Shown here: piece by piece, positions 8,834-17,499 of the stretch | Layout of the letters: each line of letters begins with the position of its first letter | Position numbering within the stretch: position 1 is the first letter of the stretch | NCBI GenBank assembly: GCA_951812305.1 | Contig: CATOSB010000026.1 | Location: 1 to 37,880 of the forward strand | DNA length: 37,880 bases | DNA from: an uncultured Paracoccaceae bacterium | Lineage (GTDB): Bacteria > Pseudomonadota > Alphaproteobacteria > Rhodobacterales > Rhodobacteraceae | Reading direction: 5' to 3' | Translations under genes and position numbers: made by a program | Notes under the pieces: generated by a model | Databases searched by the model: none | Told to the model about the DNA's origin: nothing | What the model saw: the letters and a program-made list of their open reading frames with translations, nothing else

Positions 8834-8878
8834 CCCCAAGGGAGGGGGAGGCGCAAACCGCGAGACCCGCGCGCAATT

Positions 8879-8901
8879 CCCCCCTCCTCTTAGGAGGGGG
8901 G
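8879..8901. terminator. GC-rich perfect stem-loop upstream of the formyltransferase gene
   Basis: CCCCCCTCCT (8879-8888), loop CTT, AGGAGGGGGG (8892-8901): a perfect 10-bp stem with a 3-nt loop and no T tract. It lies 37 bp before the ATG at 8939. With the IS-split hairpin it forms two tandem stem-loops in the original frc-formyltransferase gap. It may attenuate transcription, mark an mRNA processing site, or be a dispersed palindromic repeat. Confidence 0.5.
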
Positions 8902-8938
8902 CCAGGGGGGAGGCTTCCGCCGCAAAGGAGACCACAAC

Positions 8939-9853
8939 ATGCGCTTAGTCGTTATGGGCCAGCAGGCCTTCGGCAAGGACTGCCTGGAAAAGCTGATCAC
9001 CAGCGAGGATGAGGTTGTTGCGGTCTATTGCGAGCCGGACCGTGAGGGGCGGCCGAGCGACCCGATCAAGGAATATGCGCTTGAACAGGGCCTGCCCGTC
9101 GAACAGCCTGCCGATTTCAAGGATCAGGCGGCGCTCGACACGCTGGCTGGATACAGCGCCGACCTGATGGTCATGGCCTTTGTCAATGTCTTTGTACCAG
9201 AGGCCGCGCGCGATGCGCCGAAGATGGGATCGATCTGTTTCCACCCCTCCCTTCTGCCGAAATACCGTGGGCCGTCTGCCGTCAACTGGCCGATCATCAT
9301 GGGTGACACCAAGTCAGGGTATAGCTGGTTTTATCCGTCTGACGACCTCGATGAAGGCGACAGCCTGTTGCAGTGGGAATGTGATCTTGGGCCGGACGAC
9401 ACAGTCATCGACCTCTATTTCAAGAAGATCTACCCAAGCGCCGTCGAAAGCGTGTTGGAAGTCGTGAACCTATTCCGTTCCGGCAACCCGCCCCACATCG
9501 TGCCGGACGAGGCGCAGGCGAGTTACGAACGCCGCTGCGTCAAGAAACACGCCCGCATCGATTGGAACAAGCCGGTGGCGCAGGTTTACAACCTGATCCG
9601 CGGCACCAACCCGGCGCCGGGGGCATGGATGACCCACAATGGCGCCGAGCTTGGCATATTCGACTGTGCTCGCACACCCGGCGACGGCATTTCTTCGCGA
9701 GTGATGGACGTGTCCGAAGACGGTGTGACGGTGCAATGCGTGGGCGGCCGGATCCTGATCAAACGCGTGCGACCGGCGGGGGCCGGCAAGATCGCCGCAG
9801 CAGAGTGGGCAGCGGATGCGGGCATTGAAAAGGGCATGACCCTCGGGGAGTGA
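8939..9853 (+). CDS. Formyltransferase-fold protein resembling the 10-formyl-THF hydrolase domain
   Basis: This 304-residue protein has the N-terminal Rossmann-like formyltransferase domain (residues 1-about 200) and a C-terminal OB-like domain (about 205-300, with NLIRGTNPAPGAWM). The active-site block is SICFHPSLLPKYRGPSAVNW with H102; the second catalytic residue is D138 in DDLDEGD, 36 residues on. Methionyl-tRNA formyltransferases have N-x-H here; this protein has C-F-H, closer to the hydrolase domain of 10-formyl-THF dehydrogenase (I-Y-H). AAGGAG precedes ATG 8939. It sits between frc and fhs. Possible roles are hydrolysis of 10-formyl-THF or formyl transfer between formyl-CoA and folate. 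It is unlikely to act on initiator tRNA. Confidence 0.75.
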   Translation: MRLVVMGQQAFGKDCLEKLITSEDEVVAVYCEPDREGRPSDPIKEYALEQGLPVEQPADFKDQAALDTLAGYSADLMVMAFVNVFVPEAARDAPKMGSICFHPSLLPKYRGPSAVNWPIIMGDTKSGYSWFYPSDDLDEGDSLLQWECDLGPDDTVIDLYFKKIYPSAVESVLEVVNLFRSGNPPHIVPDEAQASYERRCVKKHARIDWNKPVAQVYNLIRGTNPAPGAWMTHNGAELGIFDCARTPGDGISSRVMDVSEDGVTVQCVGGRILIKRVRPAGAGKIAAAEWAADAGIEKGMTLGE

Positions 9854-9861
9854 GATGAAAA

Positions 9862-11538
9862 ATGGCCTATAAGTCAGACATCGAAATTGCCCGCGAGGCG
9901 AAGAAGCGCCCGATCCAGGAAATCGGCGAAAATATCGGTATCGGGTCGGACGATCTGCTGCCGTTTGGCCATGACAAAGGCAAGGTGTCGCAATCTTTCA
10001 TCAACTCTGTTCAGGACCGCCCGGATGGCAAGCTGATCCTTGTGACTGCGATCAACCCGACCCCGGCGGGCGAGGGCAAGACAACGACAACCGTTGGCTT
10101 GGGCGATGGTCTGAACCACATCGGCAAGAAGGCGATGATTTGTATTCGCGAGGCGTCGTTGGGGCCGAACTTTGGCATGAAGGGCGGTGCCGCAGGTGGC
10201 GGCTATGCACAAGTCGTGCCGATGGAGGATATGAACCTCCACTTCACGGGTGACTTCCACGCGATCACCAGCGCCCATTCGCTGCTCTCCGCGATGATCG
10301 ACAACCACATTTACTGGGGCAATGCGCTGGAAATTGATACCCGCCGCGTCACGTGGCGCCGGGTGGTGGACATGAACGACCGCGCGCTGCGTCAGATCAC
10401 GGCCAGCCTCGGCGGCGTTGCCAATGGTTTCCCGCGCGAGGCCGGGTTCGACATCACGGTCGCGTCCGAGGTCATGGCGATCCTGTGTCTGGCGCGAAAT
10501 CTGGACGATCTGCAAAAGCGCCTCGGCGACATGATCGTTGCCTATCGCCGTGACCGCAGCCCCGTTTATTGCCGCGATATCAAGGCCGACGGCGCGATGA
10601 CGGTGCTGCTGAAAGACGCGATGCAGCCCAATCTTGTTCAGACGCTGGAAAACAATCCGGCCTTCGTGCATGGTGGTCCGTTTGCAAATATCGCGCATGG
10701 CTGTAATTCTGTGATTGCGACGACAACGGCGTTGAAGCTCGCCGATTTTGTCGTGACCGAGGCCGGGTTTGGTGCCGACCTTTGCGCCGAGAAATTCCTG
10801 AACATCAAATGCCGCAAGGCGGGTCTTTCACCTGCTGCTGTCGTCTGCGTGGCAACGATCCGCGCGATGAAGATGAATGGCGGCGTTGCCAAGGCTGATC
10901 TGGGTGCGGAAAACGTGGACGCCGTGAAGAACGGCTGTCCAAACCTTGGTCGCCACATCGAAAACCTGAAGTCATTCGGCGTGCCGGTTGTTGTCGCGAT
11001 AAACCATTTCGTCACCGACACCGATGCCGAGGTGCAGGCAGTAAAGGACTACGTCGCTGAACAGGGAGCCGAGGCCATACTCAGCCGCCATTGGGAATTG
11101 GGCTCTGAAGGCTCCGCTGATCTGGCGCGCAAAGTGGCCGAGGTCGCCGAAGCGGGTCAGGCCGATTTCGCGCCGATCTATCCCGACAACATGCCGCTGG
11201 CCGAGAAGATCCAAACGATCTGCAAGCAAATTTACCGCGCGGATGGTGCCGTGATGGACAAGAAGATCCTCGATCAATTGAAGCTCTGGGAAGATCAGGG
11301 ATATGGCGCATTGCCCGTATGCATGGCCAAGACGCAGTACAGTTTTTCTACCGATCCGACACAACGCGGTGCGCCGACTGGGTTTGACGTGCCCGTGCGC
11401 GAAGTGCGGCTGTCCGCCGGTGCCGGATTTGTCGTCGCGGTCTGCGGCGAGATCATGACCATGCCGGGCCTGCCGCGCGTGCCGTCGGCAGAGAACATCC
11501 ACCTGAACACCGACGGTCAGATCGAGGGGCTGTTCTGA
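9862..11538 (+). CDS. fhs: Formate-tetrahydrofolate ligase
   Basis: This 558-residue enzyme makes 10-formyl-THF from formate, ATP and THF. Length and motifs fit the family: the P-loop TPAGEGKTTTTVGLGDGL at about residues 70-87, FGMKGGAAGGGYAQVVPMEDMNLHFTGD, and the C-terminal GEIMTMPGLPRVPSAENI. It starts 9 bases after the formyltransferase stop, so the two are cotranscribed. In this operon it would capture formate released by Frc into the folate C1 pool for assimilation or oxidation. Cytoplasmic. Confidence 0.96.
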   Translation: MAYKSDIEIAREAKKRPIQEIGENIGIGSDDLLPFGHDKGKVSQSFINSVQDRPDGKLILVTAINPTPAGEGKTTTTVGLGDGLNHIGKKAMICIREASLGPNFGMKGGAAGGGYAQVVPMEDMNLHFTGDFHAITSAHSLLSAMIDNHIYWGNALEIDTRRVTWRRVVDMNDRALRQITASLGGVANGFPREAGFDITVASEVMAILCLARNLDDLQKRLGDMIVAYRRDRSPVYCRDIKADGAMTVLLKDAMQPNLVQTLENNPAFVHGGPFANIAHGCNSVIATTTALKLADFVVTEAGFGADLCAEKFLNIKCRKAGLSPAAVVCVATIRAMKMNGGVAKADLGAENVDAVKNGCPNLGRHIENLKSFGVPVVVAINHFVTDTDAEVQAVKDYVAEQGAEAILSRHWELGSEGSADLARKVAEVAEAGQADFAPIYPDNMPLAEKIQTICKQIYRADGAVMDKKILDQLKLWEDQGYGALPVCMAKTQYSFSTDPTQRGAPTGFDVPVREVRLSAGAGFVVAVCGEIMTMPGLPRVPSAENIHLNTDGQIEGLF

Positions 11539-11539
11539 C

Positions 11540-12403
11540 ATGATGACAGGCATCAAGAAAATCGTTGTGCCGGTGCGCGGCGACGGCAAGGGCGACAACG
11601 TCCTGCGCCATGCCGCCGTTCTGGCGCATCGATTTGATGCCCATATCGACGTGACCCATGTCCGTGCCGGGGCTGAGGATATGATCCCCTTCGGCGTGGC
11701 CGTTCCCGAAATCCTCAAACGGCAGATACTGGAAAGCGCGCACTCGCAGGCGGACGTTCAGGAACAGAAGTTGAAGGACGAATTGCACGCGCTGGCAAGC
11801 GAACTGATTCTGATGGAAACTGATGCACCCGATGGCAGCGCCGCAACGGTCTGTTTCACAGAAGAAAGCGGGCGTCAGGTCGACATGATCAGCAACCTCG
11901 GGCGCCTCGCTGACCTGATTGTCGTGCCGCAACCGGATCAAAAGGCGCGGCTTGGTGCAAACACATTGCGGGCGGCGATATTCAACAGCGGGCGCCCGGT
12001 GATGATGTGCCCTGATAAGCCCGCCCCTGCAACGATCGGCTGCAGGATCGCGATCGGCTGGAATGGTTCGATCGAGGCATCGCGCGCGATGCGCATGTCG
12101 ATGCCGCTTATCCGAACGGCGGACAATGTATTCATACTGACGACGGGCGAAAACGGCGTACAGCGGGCCGACGCGCCCGATCTGCAGCGGCTTTTGAACA
12201 TGCACAGTGTCGCCAGCGAGATTGTTCAGATCGAAAACCGCGGCGTCGTCGGCGAACGTCTTCTGGAGGCGGCCGGGAGCGGCGATGCAGATCTGCTGGT
12301 TATGGGGGCCTATCACGAAGGCTACACCAGGCAGGGATTGTTTGGTGGAAATGCACAATCTGTGGTTGATAAAGCGCAGATCCCGGTCATCATGGCCCAT
12401 TAG
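11540..12403 (+). CDS. Tandem universal stress protein (UspA family)
   Basis: This 287-residue protein has two Usp folds. The first (about 1-150) starts KKIVVPVRGDGKGDNVLRHAAVLAHRFDAHIDVTHV. The second (about 160-287) starts IAIGWNGSIEASRAMRMSMPLI and ends with the Usp motif LLVMGAYHEGYTRQGLFGGNAQSVV, which resembles the nucleotide-binding G-x2-G-x9-G pattern. It begins one base after the fhs stop, so it belongs to the operon. A role in stress or energy status during growth on oxalate is inference. Confidence 0.8.
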   Translation: MMTGIKKIVVPVRGDGKGDNVLRHAAVLAHRFDAHIDVTHVRAGAEDMIPFGVAVPEILKRQILESAHSQADVQEQKLKDELHALASELILMETDAPDGSAATVCFTEESGRQVDMISNLGRLADLIVVPQPDQKARLGANTLRAAIFNSGRPVMMCPDKPAPATIGCRIAIGWNGSIEASRAMRMSMPLIRTADNVFILTTGENGVQRADAPDLQRLLNMHSVASEIVQIENRGVVGERLLEAAGSGDADLLVMGAYHEGYTRQGLFGGNAQSVVDKAQIPVIMAH

Positions 12404-12610
12404 AGAATAAAAGGACAAAGACACTGAATTCGACGGAAAAATAATAGGCCGCAGGCAAACTTTACGGCCAAGAAAGCAACCCGTCCACAGAGCTTGAGTG
12501 ACCGAAATTGCGACAGAGGAAACAAATTCCCGGATCGTAACGGTTCACATCAGGGCCGCTTTTCGCGGCATAAGGTCCGAAAGGACGAACCATTTTGGGA
12601 GGAGTTGAAT

Positions 12611-13597
12611 ATGAAACTTTTGACATCAATGTTGGCCGGTACGGCTGCACTTGCCGTGACGGCGACGGCCACGTTGGCCGCAGACTGGCAGCCGCGTAAA
12701 CCGGTTGAATTCATTATCATGGCCGGCACCGGCGGTGGTGCGGACCAGATCACGCGTCTTCTGCAGGGTCTGATCGAGCAGAAGGGGCTGTCGTCTCGCC
12801 CGTTCATTCCTATCAACAAACCCGGCGGATCTGGCGCAGAAGCGCTGCGTTACCTGCAGGACAAAGCGGGCGATGATCACACAGTAATGATGACGCTGAA
12901 CTCGTTCTACACCACGCCGATCATTCAGGAAGACCTGGGCGTTGATCCGCGTGAATTTACACCCATCGGGTTGATGGCGATGGATACGTTCCTGCTGTGG
13001 GTCCATGAAAACATGGGCGACATCACCGATCTCGACAGCTATGTCGCGGCGGTGAAATCCAAAGGGCTGGACTGGAAAGTCGGCGGCACCGGGTCGGGTC
13101 AGGAAGACAGTGTTCTGACCGCGATGATGGAGGCCGCATTTGACTATGAGGTCACCTATATCCCCTTCCCGGGCGGCGGCACCGTGGCCAAGAACCTGAT
13201 CGGTGGTCAGATCGATTCAACCGTCAACAACCCGTCCGAGCAGATGGCGTTCTATGAAGCCGGCGACAGCAAGCCGCTGGTGCAGTTCACCGGTGAACGC
13301 ATGGCCGCTTTCCCGGACGTTCCAACCGCGAAAGAGCTGGGTGTAGACATTGAGTATTACATGCAGCGTTCGGTCAACGGTCCGCCGGGCATGTCGGCGG
13401 AAGCGGTCGAGTTCTACACGGAGCTGTTTGGCGAGTTGTTTGCATCCCAGGAATGGCAGGACTTCTGCATTTCAGACGGTTTGACTTGCGATGATTTCCT
13501 GAACGGCGCTGAACTGGGTGAGTTCCACGCCACGCAGTATGTCGCCCACCAGGCTCTGATCGAGCAGGTTGGCGCAACCGCGATCACCGGCGAATAA
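12611..13597 (+). CDS. tctC: TTT transporter periplasmic solute-binding protein (TctC/Bug family)
   Basis: This 328-residue secreted receptor has a signal peptide MKLLTSMLAGTAALAVTATA ending ...TLAA near residue 24. The mature start PVEFIIMAGTGGGADQITRLL and the loop NKPGGSGAEALRYL are typical of Bug/TctC proteins, which bind small carboxylates. ATG 12611 follows GGGAGGAG; an in-frame upstream start at 12494 would bury the signal peptide. The gene lies 207 bp after the usp gene, so it may have its own promoter. From position in an oxalate operon the ligand could be oxalate; no ligand residues can be read. Confidence 0.88.
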   Translation: MKLLTSMLAGTAALAVTATATLAADWQPRKPVEFIIMAGTGGGADQITRLLQGLIEQKGLSSRPFIPINKPGGSGAEALRYLQDKAGDDHTVMMTLNSFYTTPIIQEDLGVDPREFTPIGLMAMDTFLLWVHENMGDITDLDSYVAAVKSKGLDWKVGGTGSGQEDSVLTAMMEAAFDYEVTYIPFPGGGTVAKNLIGGQIDSTVNNPSEQMAFYEAGDSKPLVQFTGERMAAFPDVPTAKELGVDIEYYMQRSVNGPPGMSAEAVEFYTELFGELFASQEWQDFCISDGLTCDDFLNGAELGEFHATQYVAHQALIEQVGATAITGE

Positions 13598-13608
13598 TAC
13601 CGACACCG

Positions 13609-13635
13609 CCCCGGGCTGGCCTGTCTGGCCTGGGG
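13609..13635 (+). terminator. Intercistronic stem-loop after tctC
   Basis: CCCCGGGC and, 11 bases on, GCCTGGGG form an imperfect GC-rich hairpin just behind the tctC stop and before tctB, followed only by TTT. Such hairpins between a binding-protein gene and its permease genes often reduce permease expression or stabilise the upstream mRNA. That role is inferred here. Confidence 0.4.
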
Positions 13636-13713
13636 TTTGACGACGGCATCTGACCAGCAGCACCGATTTTGAAACGGTGAACGAAAAACTGTGGTCAGCG
13701 ATTGGGGGGAACC

Positions 13714-14241
13714 ATGTCCACACGCAGCGCAGAATTTCTGATGGGAATAGGTATGTTCCTGTTTTCGCTGTCCCTTATGTGGAGCGTCTGGGCAGATGGA
13801 TTGAACATCGGCTGGGTCGAGGAACGCGGACCCGGTGCCGGGGTCTGGCCGTTTTGGTTAAGCTTTGGAATGGCGCTGGCATCGCTTTGGACGTTGTTTC
13901 GTTGGTTCAAGGGATCAACGCCGGAAAGCCGCGATGGGAGCGCCTATATTGATCCTGAAAGTTTTGGGCTGGTGCTGACGTCCTTCGTCGCACTGACAGT
14001 GATGATCTTTCTGGTGAACATCGTCGGCACCTATATCGCCGTCTTCCTGTTTCTTGGTTTCTACATGCGGTTTTTGGGCGGCCACACGTGGCGCACGACG
14101 ATCATCATGTGTTTCGGCGCGGTGTTCTTCATCTATTTCTTATTCGAATGGCAATTGACGAAATACCTGCCCAAGGGGTGGCCGATCTTTGAGGATGGGT
14201 TCCTCTGGCTCGACAACTATCGGTGGGAGTACCTGATGTGA
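13714..14241 (+). CDS. tctB: TTT transporter small membrane subunit (TctB family)
   Basis: This 175-residue membrane protein has about four hydrophobic helices: FLMGIGMFLFSLSLMWSVW, VWPFWLSFGMALASLWTLF, LVLTSFVALTVMIFLVNIVGTYIAVFLFLGFYM and TIIMCFGAVFFIYFLFEW. The pattern GAGVWPFWLSF is typical of TctB. ATG 13714 follows GGGGGGAA at good spacing and is preferred to ATG 13702. It lies between tctC and tctA. Inner membrane. Confidence 0.87.
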   Translation: MSTRSAEFLMGIGMFLFSLSLMWSVWADGLNIGWVEERGPGAGVWPFWLSFGMALASLWTLFRWFKGSTPESRDGSAYIDPESFGLVLTSFVALTVMIFLVNIVGTYIAVFLFLGFYMRFLGGHTWRTTIIMCFGAVFFIYFLFEWQLTKYLPKGWPIFEDGFLWLDNYRWEYLM

Positions 14242-14261
14242 TCGGGGCGAGGGATTAGGGC

Positions 14262-15794
14262 ATGGGCGAGATTCTCACACTTCTCGGGGCCGGTCTGTTG
14301 CAGGCGTTTGAGCCGCTGAACCTGTTCATGATCTTCGCCGGTTGTCTGGCGGGCCTGTTCATTGGCGCGATGCCGGGGCTTGGGTCGGTCAATGGTGTCG
14401 CAATCCTGTTGCCGATCACGTTTCTGGTGCCTCCGACGGCGGCGATCATCTTTCTAGCCGCGCTTTACTACGGCGCGATGTATGGCGGAGCTATTTCGTC
14501 GATCACGCTGGGTATCCCCGGCGCGTCGACCGCTGTGGCGACGGTGTTTGACGGACGCCCGATGGCGCAATCCGGCAGGGCGGATCAGGCGCTGACCGCT
14601 GCGGCAATTGCGAGTTTCATTGGCGGCACGATTTCAATCGTACTCTTCACGCTCTTCGCGCCGCCACTGGCGGAATTCGCGCTGAAATTCGGCAGCCATG
14701 AAGAATTCGCATTGATGCTGTTGGCCTTTGCCACCTTCATCGGGCTGGGCGGGGATGACATACCCAAGACGATATTCTCGATCCTGATTGGACTGGTCAT
14801 GGCTTCAGTCGGGTTTGACATCATCACCGGCCAGCCGCGCCTTGTGTTCTTCGATCTCGTCGAGTTCCAACGCGGCATCGGGTTCCTCGTTCTTGCGATC
14901 GGTATTTATGGCATCGGAGAGATGCTTTGGACGCTGGAACACACCAAGGGCAAGGTGCAGATCGAGGTCGTCAACGTTACCTGGGCGCGTTTCAAGAAGA
15001 ACCTTGGCTATGTGAAAGAATACCTGCCGACAACGACGCTTGGCTCGGGCCTTGGGTTCTTCGTTGGAACGTTGCCAGCGGCGGGGGCGACGCCTGCCTC
15101 CCTGATGAGCTACGGTCTGGCCAAGACGTTCAGCAAGGACCCCGACAGCTTCGGCAAAGGCAACGTCTCTGGCGTCGCCGCGCCAGAAGCCGCCAACAAT
15201 GCGGCCTCAACCGGGTCGATGTTGCCCATGATAACGCTTGGCATACCCGGCTCGCCGACCACTGCGATCCTGCTTGGCGGTATGATCATTTGGGGCCTGC
15301 GTCCGGGGCCGCTGTTGTTCCAGAACGAGGCGGATTTTGTCTGGGGCCTGATCGGGTCGATGTATGTGGCGAATTTCGTCACCGTAGCGCTGAACCTCGC
15401 ACTGATCCCGATCTTTGTGCGGGTGCTGGCTATGCCGTTCACTGTGCTGACCCCGATCATCTTCATCCTCTGTTTCGTGGGCGTCTTCGCCACGACAGAC
15501 CGGATGTTCGACGTTTGGCTGATGCTGGTCCTTGGCCTTGGCGGATACCTAATGCGCAAGCTGAACTATCCGGTCGCACCGGCAGTTCTGGCCATCGTGT
15601 TGGGGCCGTTGGCTGAGCGATCCTTGCGCCAGTCGCTGATTTCCAGCAGGGGCGATGTCACATCCTTCGTCAACCCGGCGGAGCACCCTATCGCATTGGT
15701 CTGCATTCTGATTGCAATCGCACTGATCGCCTATCCCGTCTATCTGGGCATGCGCCGCCGACGCGCGAATTCGACAGATGCCAGCAACGGCTGA
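14262..15794 (+). CDS. tctA: TTT transporter large permease subunit (TctA family)
   Basis: This 510-residue polytopic permease has about 11-12 hydrophobic segments. Conserved blocks are GCLAGLFIGAMPGLGSVNGVAILLP near residue 27, YYGAMYGGAISSITLGIPGASTAVATVFDGRPMA near 69, and GVAAPEAANNAASTGSMLPMITLGIPGSPTTAILLGG near 305, the typical duplicated GxPG motifs of TctA. It forms the transporter with tctB and tctC just upstream. Its last 17 bp overlap the next gene, which suggests coupled translation. Probably proton- or sodium-driven, as known for the family. Confidence 0.92.
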   Translation: MGEILTLLGAGLLQAFEPLNLFMIFAGCLAGLFIGAMPGLGSVNGVAILLPITFLVPPTAAIIFLAALYYGAMYGGAISSITLGIPGASTAVATVFDGRPMAQSGRADQALTAAAIASFIGGTISIVLFTLFAPPLAEFALKFGSHEEFALMLLAFATFIGLGGDDIPKTIFSILIGLVMASVGFDIITGQPRLVFFDLVEFQRGIGFLVLAIGIYGIGEMLWTLEHTKGKVQIEVVNVTWARFKKNLGYVKEYLPTTTLGSGLGFFVGTLPAAGATPASLMSYGLAKTFSKDPDSFGKGNVSGVAAPEAANNAASTGSMLPMITLGIPGSPTTAILLGGMIIWGLRPGPLLFQNEADFVWGLIGSMYVANFVTVALNLALIPIFVRVLAMPFTVLTPIIFILCFVGVFATTDRMFDVWLMLVLGLGGYLMRKLNYPVAPAVLAIVLGPLAERSLRQSLISSRGDVTSFVNPAEHPIALVCILIAIALIAYPVYLGMRRRRANSTDASNG

Positions 15795-17499
15795 GGAAGA
15801 ATTCGGGCCGTGGAATCCCGGCCTGGATTCCACCATTCCCGACCGCCTGATGGGCCGGGTCACATTATTTGACCCGGCCAATTCCTTTGTCGGTTGGGAA
15901 CAGGCGAAAGAGCTTGCCGACGCCACCGGGTTAAAGCCGCAAGACCTTGCAATAACACGCCCCGAACGTTTGGCGCTGCATTCCGTTTTGATCCGGGTGA
16001 CCAGTCAGTTGAATGTGCCCGATGGTCCGAACTATGCCGATCTTGGTATCAGCCTGCGTGACATGGCGCGTGCGATTTTTGATCAATTCGTTCTGCCGGA
16101 TATGGACGCCATCCGCGCTGATTATGAAGCGGTTCGACGCGAAGCCGAGCGGGCTGTGGCCAATCTGTTGAAATCGGAAATCTATTTACCCGCCGCGCCT
16201 GCCGCCCAAACAAATCCCGGAGTTCTGTCCCGGGTTTTCGGCAAGCGGCAGGTCCCCGGCAACCCTGCACCGCCTGACCCTACCGAGCGGGCACGCGTGA
16301 TCGCCGTGGAATGGAAAGACGAGCGCAACGAAGACGTGACCACCGCCAGCCGCCGCGCCATCGCCCGCATCCTTGGCGCAATTCTTAACATGCGTGGCGC
16401 ACTGGTGTTGGACCGTGAAATCATAGCCCGCGTAGCCGTGGGTCTGGTGATGAACCGCATTGGGTCTGCCGCCGTGGGTCAGGCCGTAAACAAATTGTTT
16501 GCCTCTGCCGTGGATGCGCTGGGATACCGCTGGCTGCCGCCACAAAGCGAGCCGCTGATCCTGAATGCCAAGGGTGCATCTGCTTCTGGCAAAAGCTCGA
16601 TCCGCCCGGCCCAACGCGAAATCGCCGAGCGACTGGGATACGATTGGCAGAACTTTGCCATTATCTCCCCCGATTACTGGCGCAAGGCATTGATCGACTA
16701 TGATTCACTCGGTGAAGACTACAAATATGCCGCGATGCTGACGGGTCACGAATTGGAGGTGATTGACGGCAAGCTCGACATCCTGATGGCGGTCAAGGGG
16801 CGCGAGGGCAAAGTGCCCCACATGCTGATCGACCGCTTTCGCTTCGACAGTTTTCAACCGGGGCGCGTGCGCGACGAAGACAGCACCCTGCTGACGCGTT
16901 TCGGATCAAAGGTGTATCTGTTCTTTCTTGTGACCCCGCCAGAGGCGACAGTTGAACGCGCTTGGACACGGGGTGTCGAGACAGGGCGCTATAAGGCCGT
17001 CGATGACCTTCTTTTCCACAATATCGAGGCCTACACGGGCATGCCTGACCTTTTTCTGAGCTGGGCCAAGGGGCGCGGCAAATGGGTCCACTATGAGTTT
17101 CTGGACAATTCCGTCGACCGAGGCGAGCGCCCGCGAACAATCGCATATGGTCAAAACGGTGTCCTTGTGGTTCTGGACTACAAAAAGTTAAACGACATCG
17201 TCATATTCCAACATGTCAATGTCAACGCCGATGGCCCGGGTGCGGTTTTTGAAAATGATCTTTCAGATCATGACGCATCGACATTCTTGCGGCGCGCAAT
17301 GAAAGAAATGGCGCGTGTGGATCTGATTGTTCCCGAGGGGGATGTTGTTTTTGCGCGATCCATCGAAGGGCGAATTTCTATAGACATTGCGCGAATTCCC
17401 AATGGGTTTGACCCCTCAATCTTGGGAGTGTTTGAAGAAGCTAGCTGCCAAATCGGAGTGCATGTAACCAAGAGCGGCATGGACATCATTGGAACTTGA
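15778..17499 (+). CDS. Large protein of unknown function with zeta-toxin-like P-loop kinase domain
   Basis: This 573-residue cytoplasmic protein is not recognised as a named family. A Walker A motif GASASGKSS lies at about residues 266-274, preceded by a hydrophobic strand (EPLILNAK). It is followed by NFAIISPDYWRKALIDYDSLGEDYKYAAMLTGHE, a layout like zeta-toxin/nucleotide-kinase P-loop proteins (P-loop, then SPDxxR, then helical region). LIDRFRFDSF near 355 could be the Walker B-like strand. The N-terminal 250 residues and the C-terminal about 120 residues have no recognised domain. The gene starts inside tctA (17-bp overlap) and ends the operon. No antitoxin-like gene is adjacent, so a kinase role linked to transport or metabolism is more likely than a toxin. 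Confidence 0.65.
   Translation: MPATAEEEFGPWNPGLDSTIPDRLMGRVTLFDPANSFVGWEQAKELADATGLKPQDLAITRPERLALHSVLIRVTSQLNVPDGPNYADLGISLRDMARAIFDQFVLPDMDAIRADYEAVRREAERAVANLLKSEIYLPAAPAAQTNPGVLSRVFGKRQVPGNPAPPDPTERARVIAVEWKDERNEDVTTASRRAIARILGAILNMRGALVLDREIIARVAVGLVMNRIGSAAVGQAVNKLFASAVDALGYRWLPPQSEPLILNAKGASASGKSSIRPAQREIAERLGYDWQNFAIISPDYWRKALIDYDSLGEDYKYAAMLTGHELEVIDGKLDILMAVKGREGKVPHMLIDRFRFDSFQPGRVRDEDSTLLTRFGSKVYLFFLVTPPEATVERAWTRGVETGRYKAVDDLLFHNIEAYTGMPDLFLSWAKGRGKWVHYEFLDNSVDRGERPRTIAYGQNGVLVVLDYKKLNDIVIFQHVNVNADGPGAVFENDLSDHDASTFLRRAMKEMARVDLIVPEGDVVFARSIEGRISIDIARIPNGFDPSILGVFEEASCQIGVHVTKSGMDIIGT

Larger units (their letters stand above)
7423..8842. repeat. 9-bp target duplication of IS50-like element, inside a hairpin
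   Basis: CCCCAAGGG occurs at 7423-7431 and again at 8834-8842, directly flanking the IS. Joining the flanks recreates the stem CCCCCTCCC / GGGAGGGGG with loop CAA, so the element entered the tip of a stem-loop between frc and the downstream gene. A 9-bp duplication is the length known for Tn5/IS50. Confidence 0.85.

Noticed and set aside
15778..17499. Toxin-antitoxin system with the zeta-like gene
   Set aside because: No small antitoxin gene is adjacent and the gene overlaps tctA within a metabolic operon. The protein is also much larger than classic zeta toxins.
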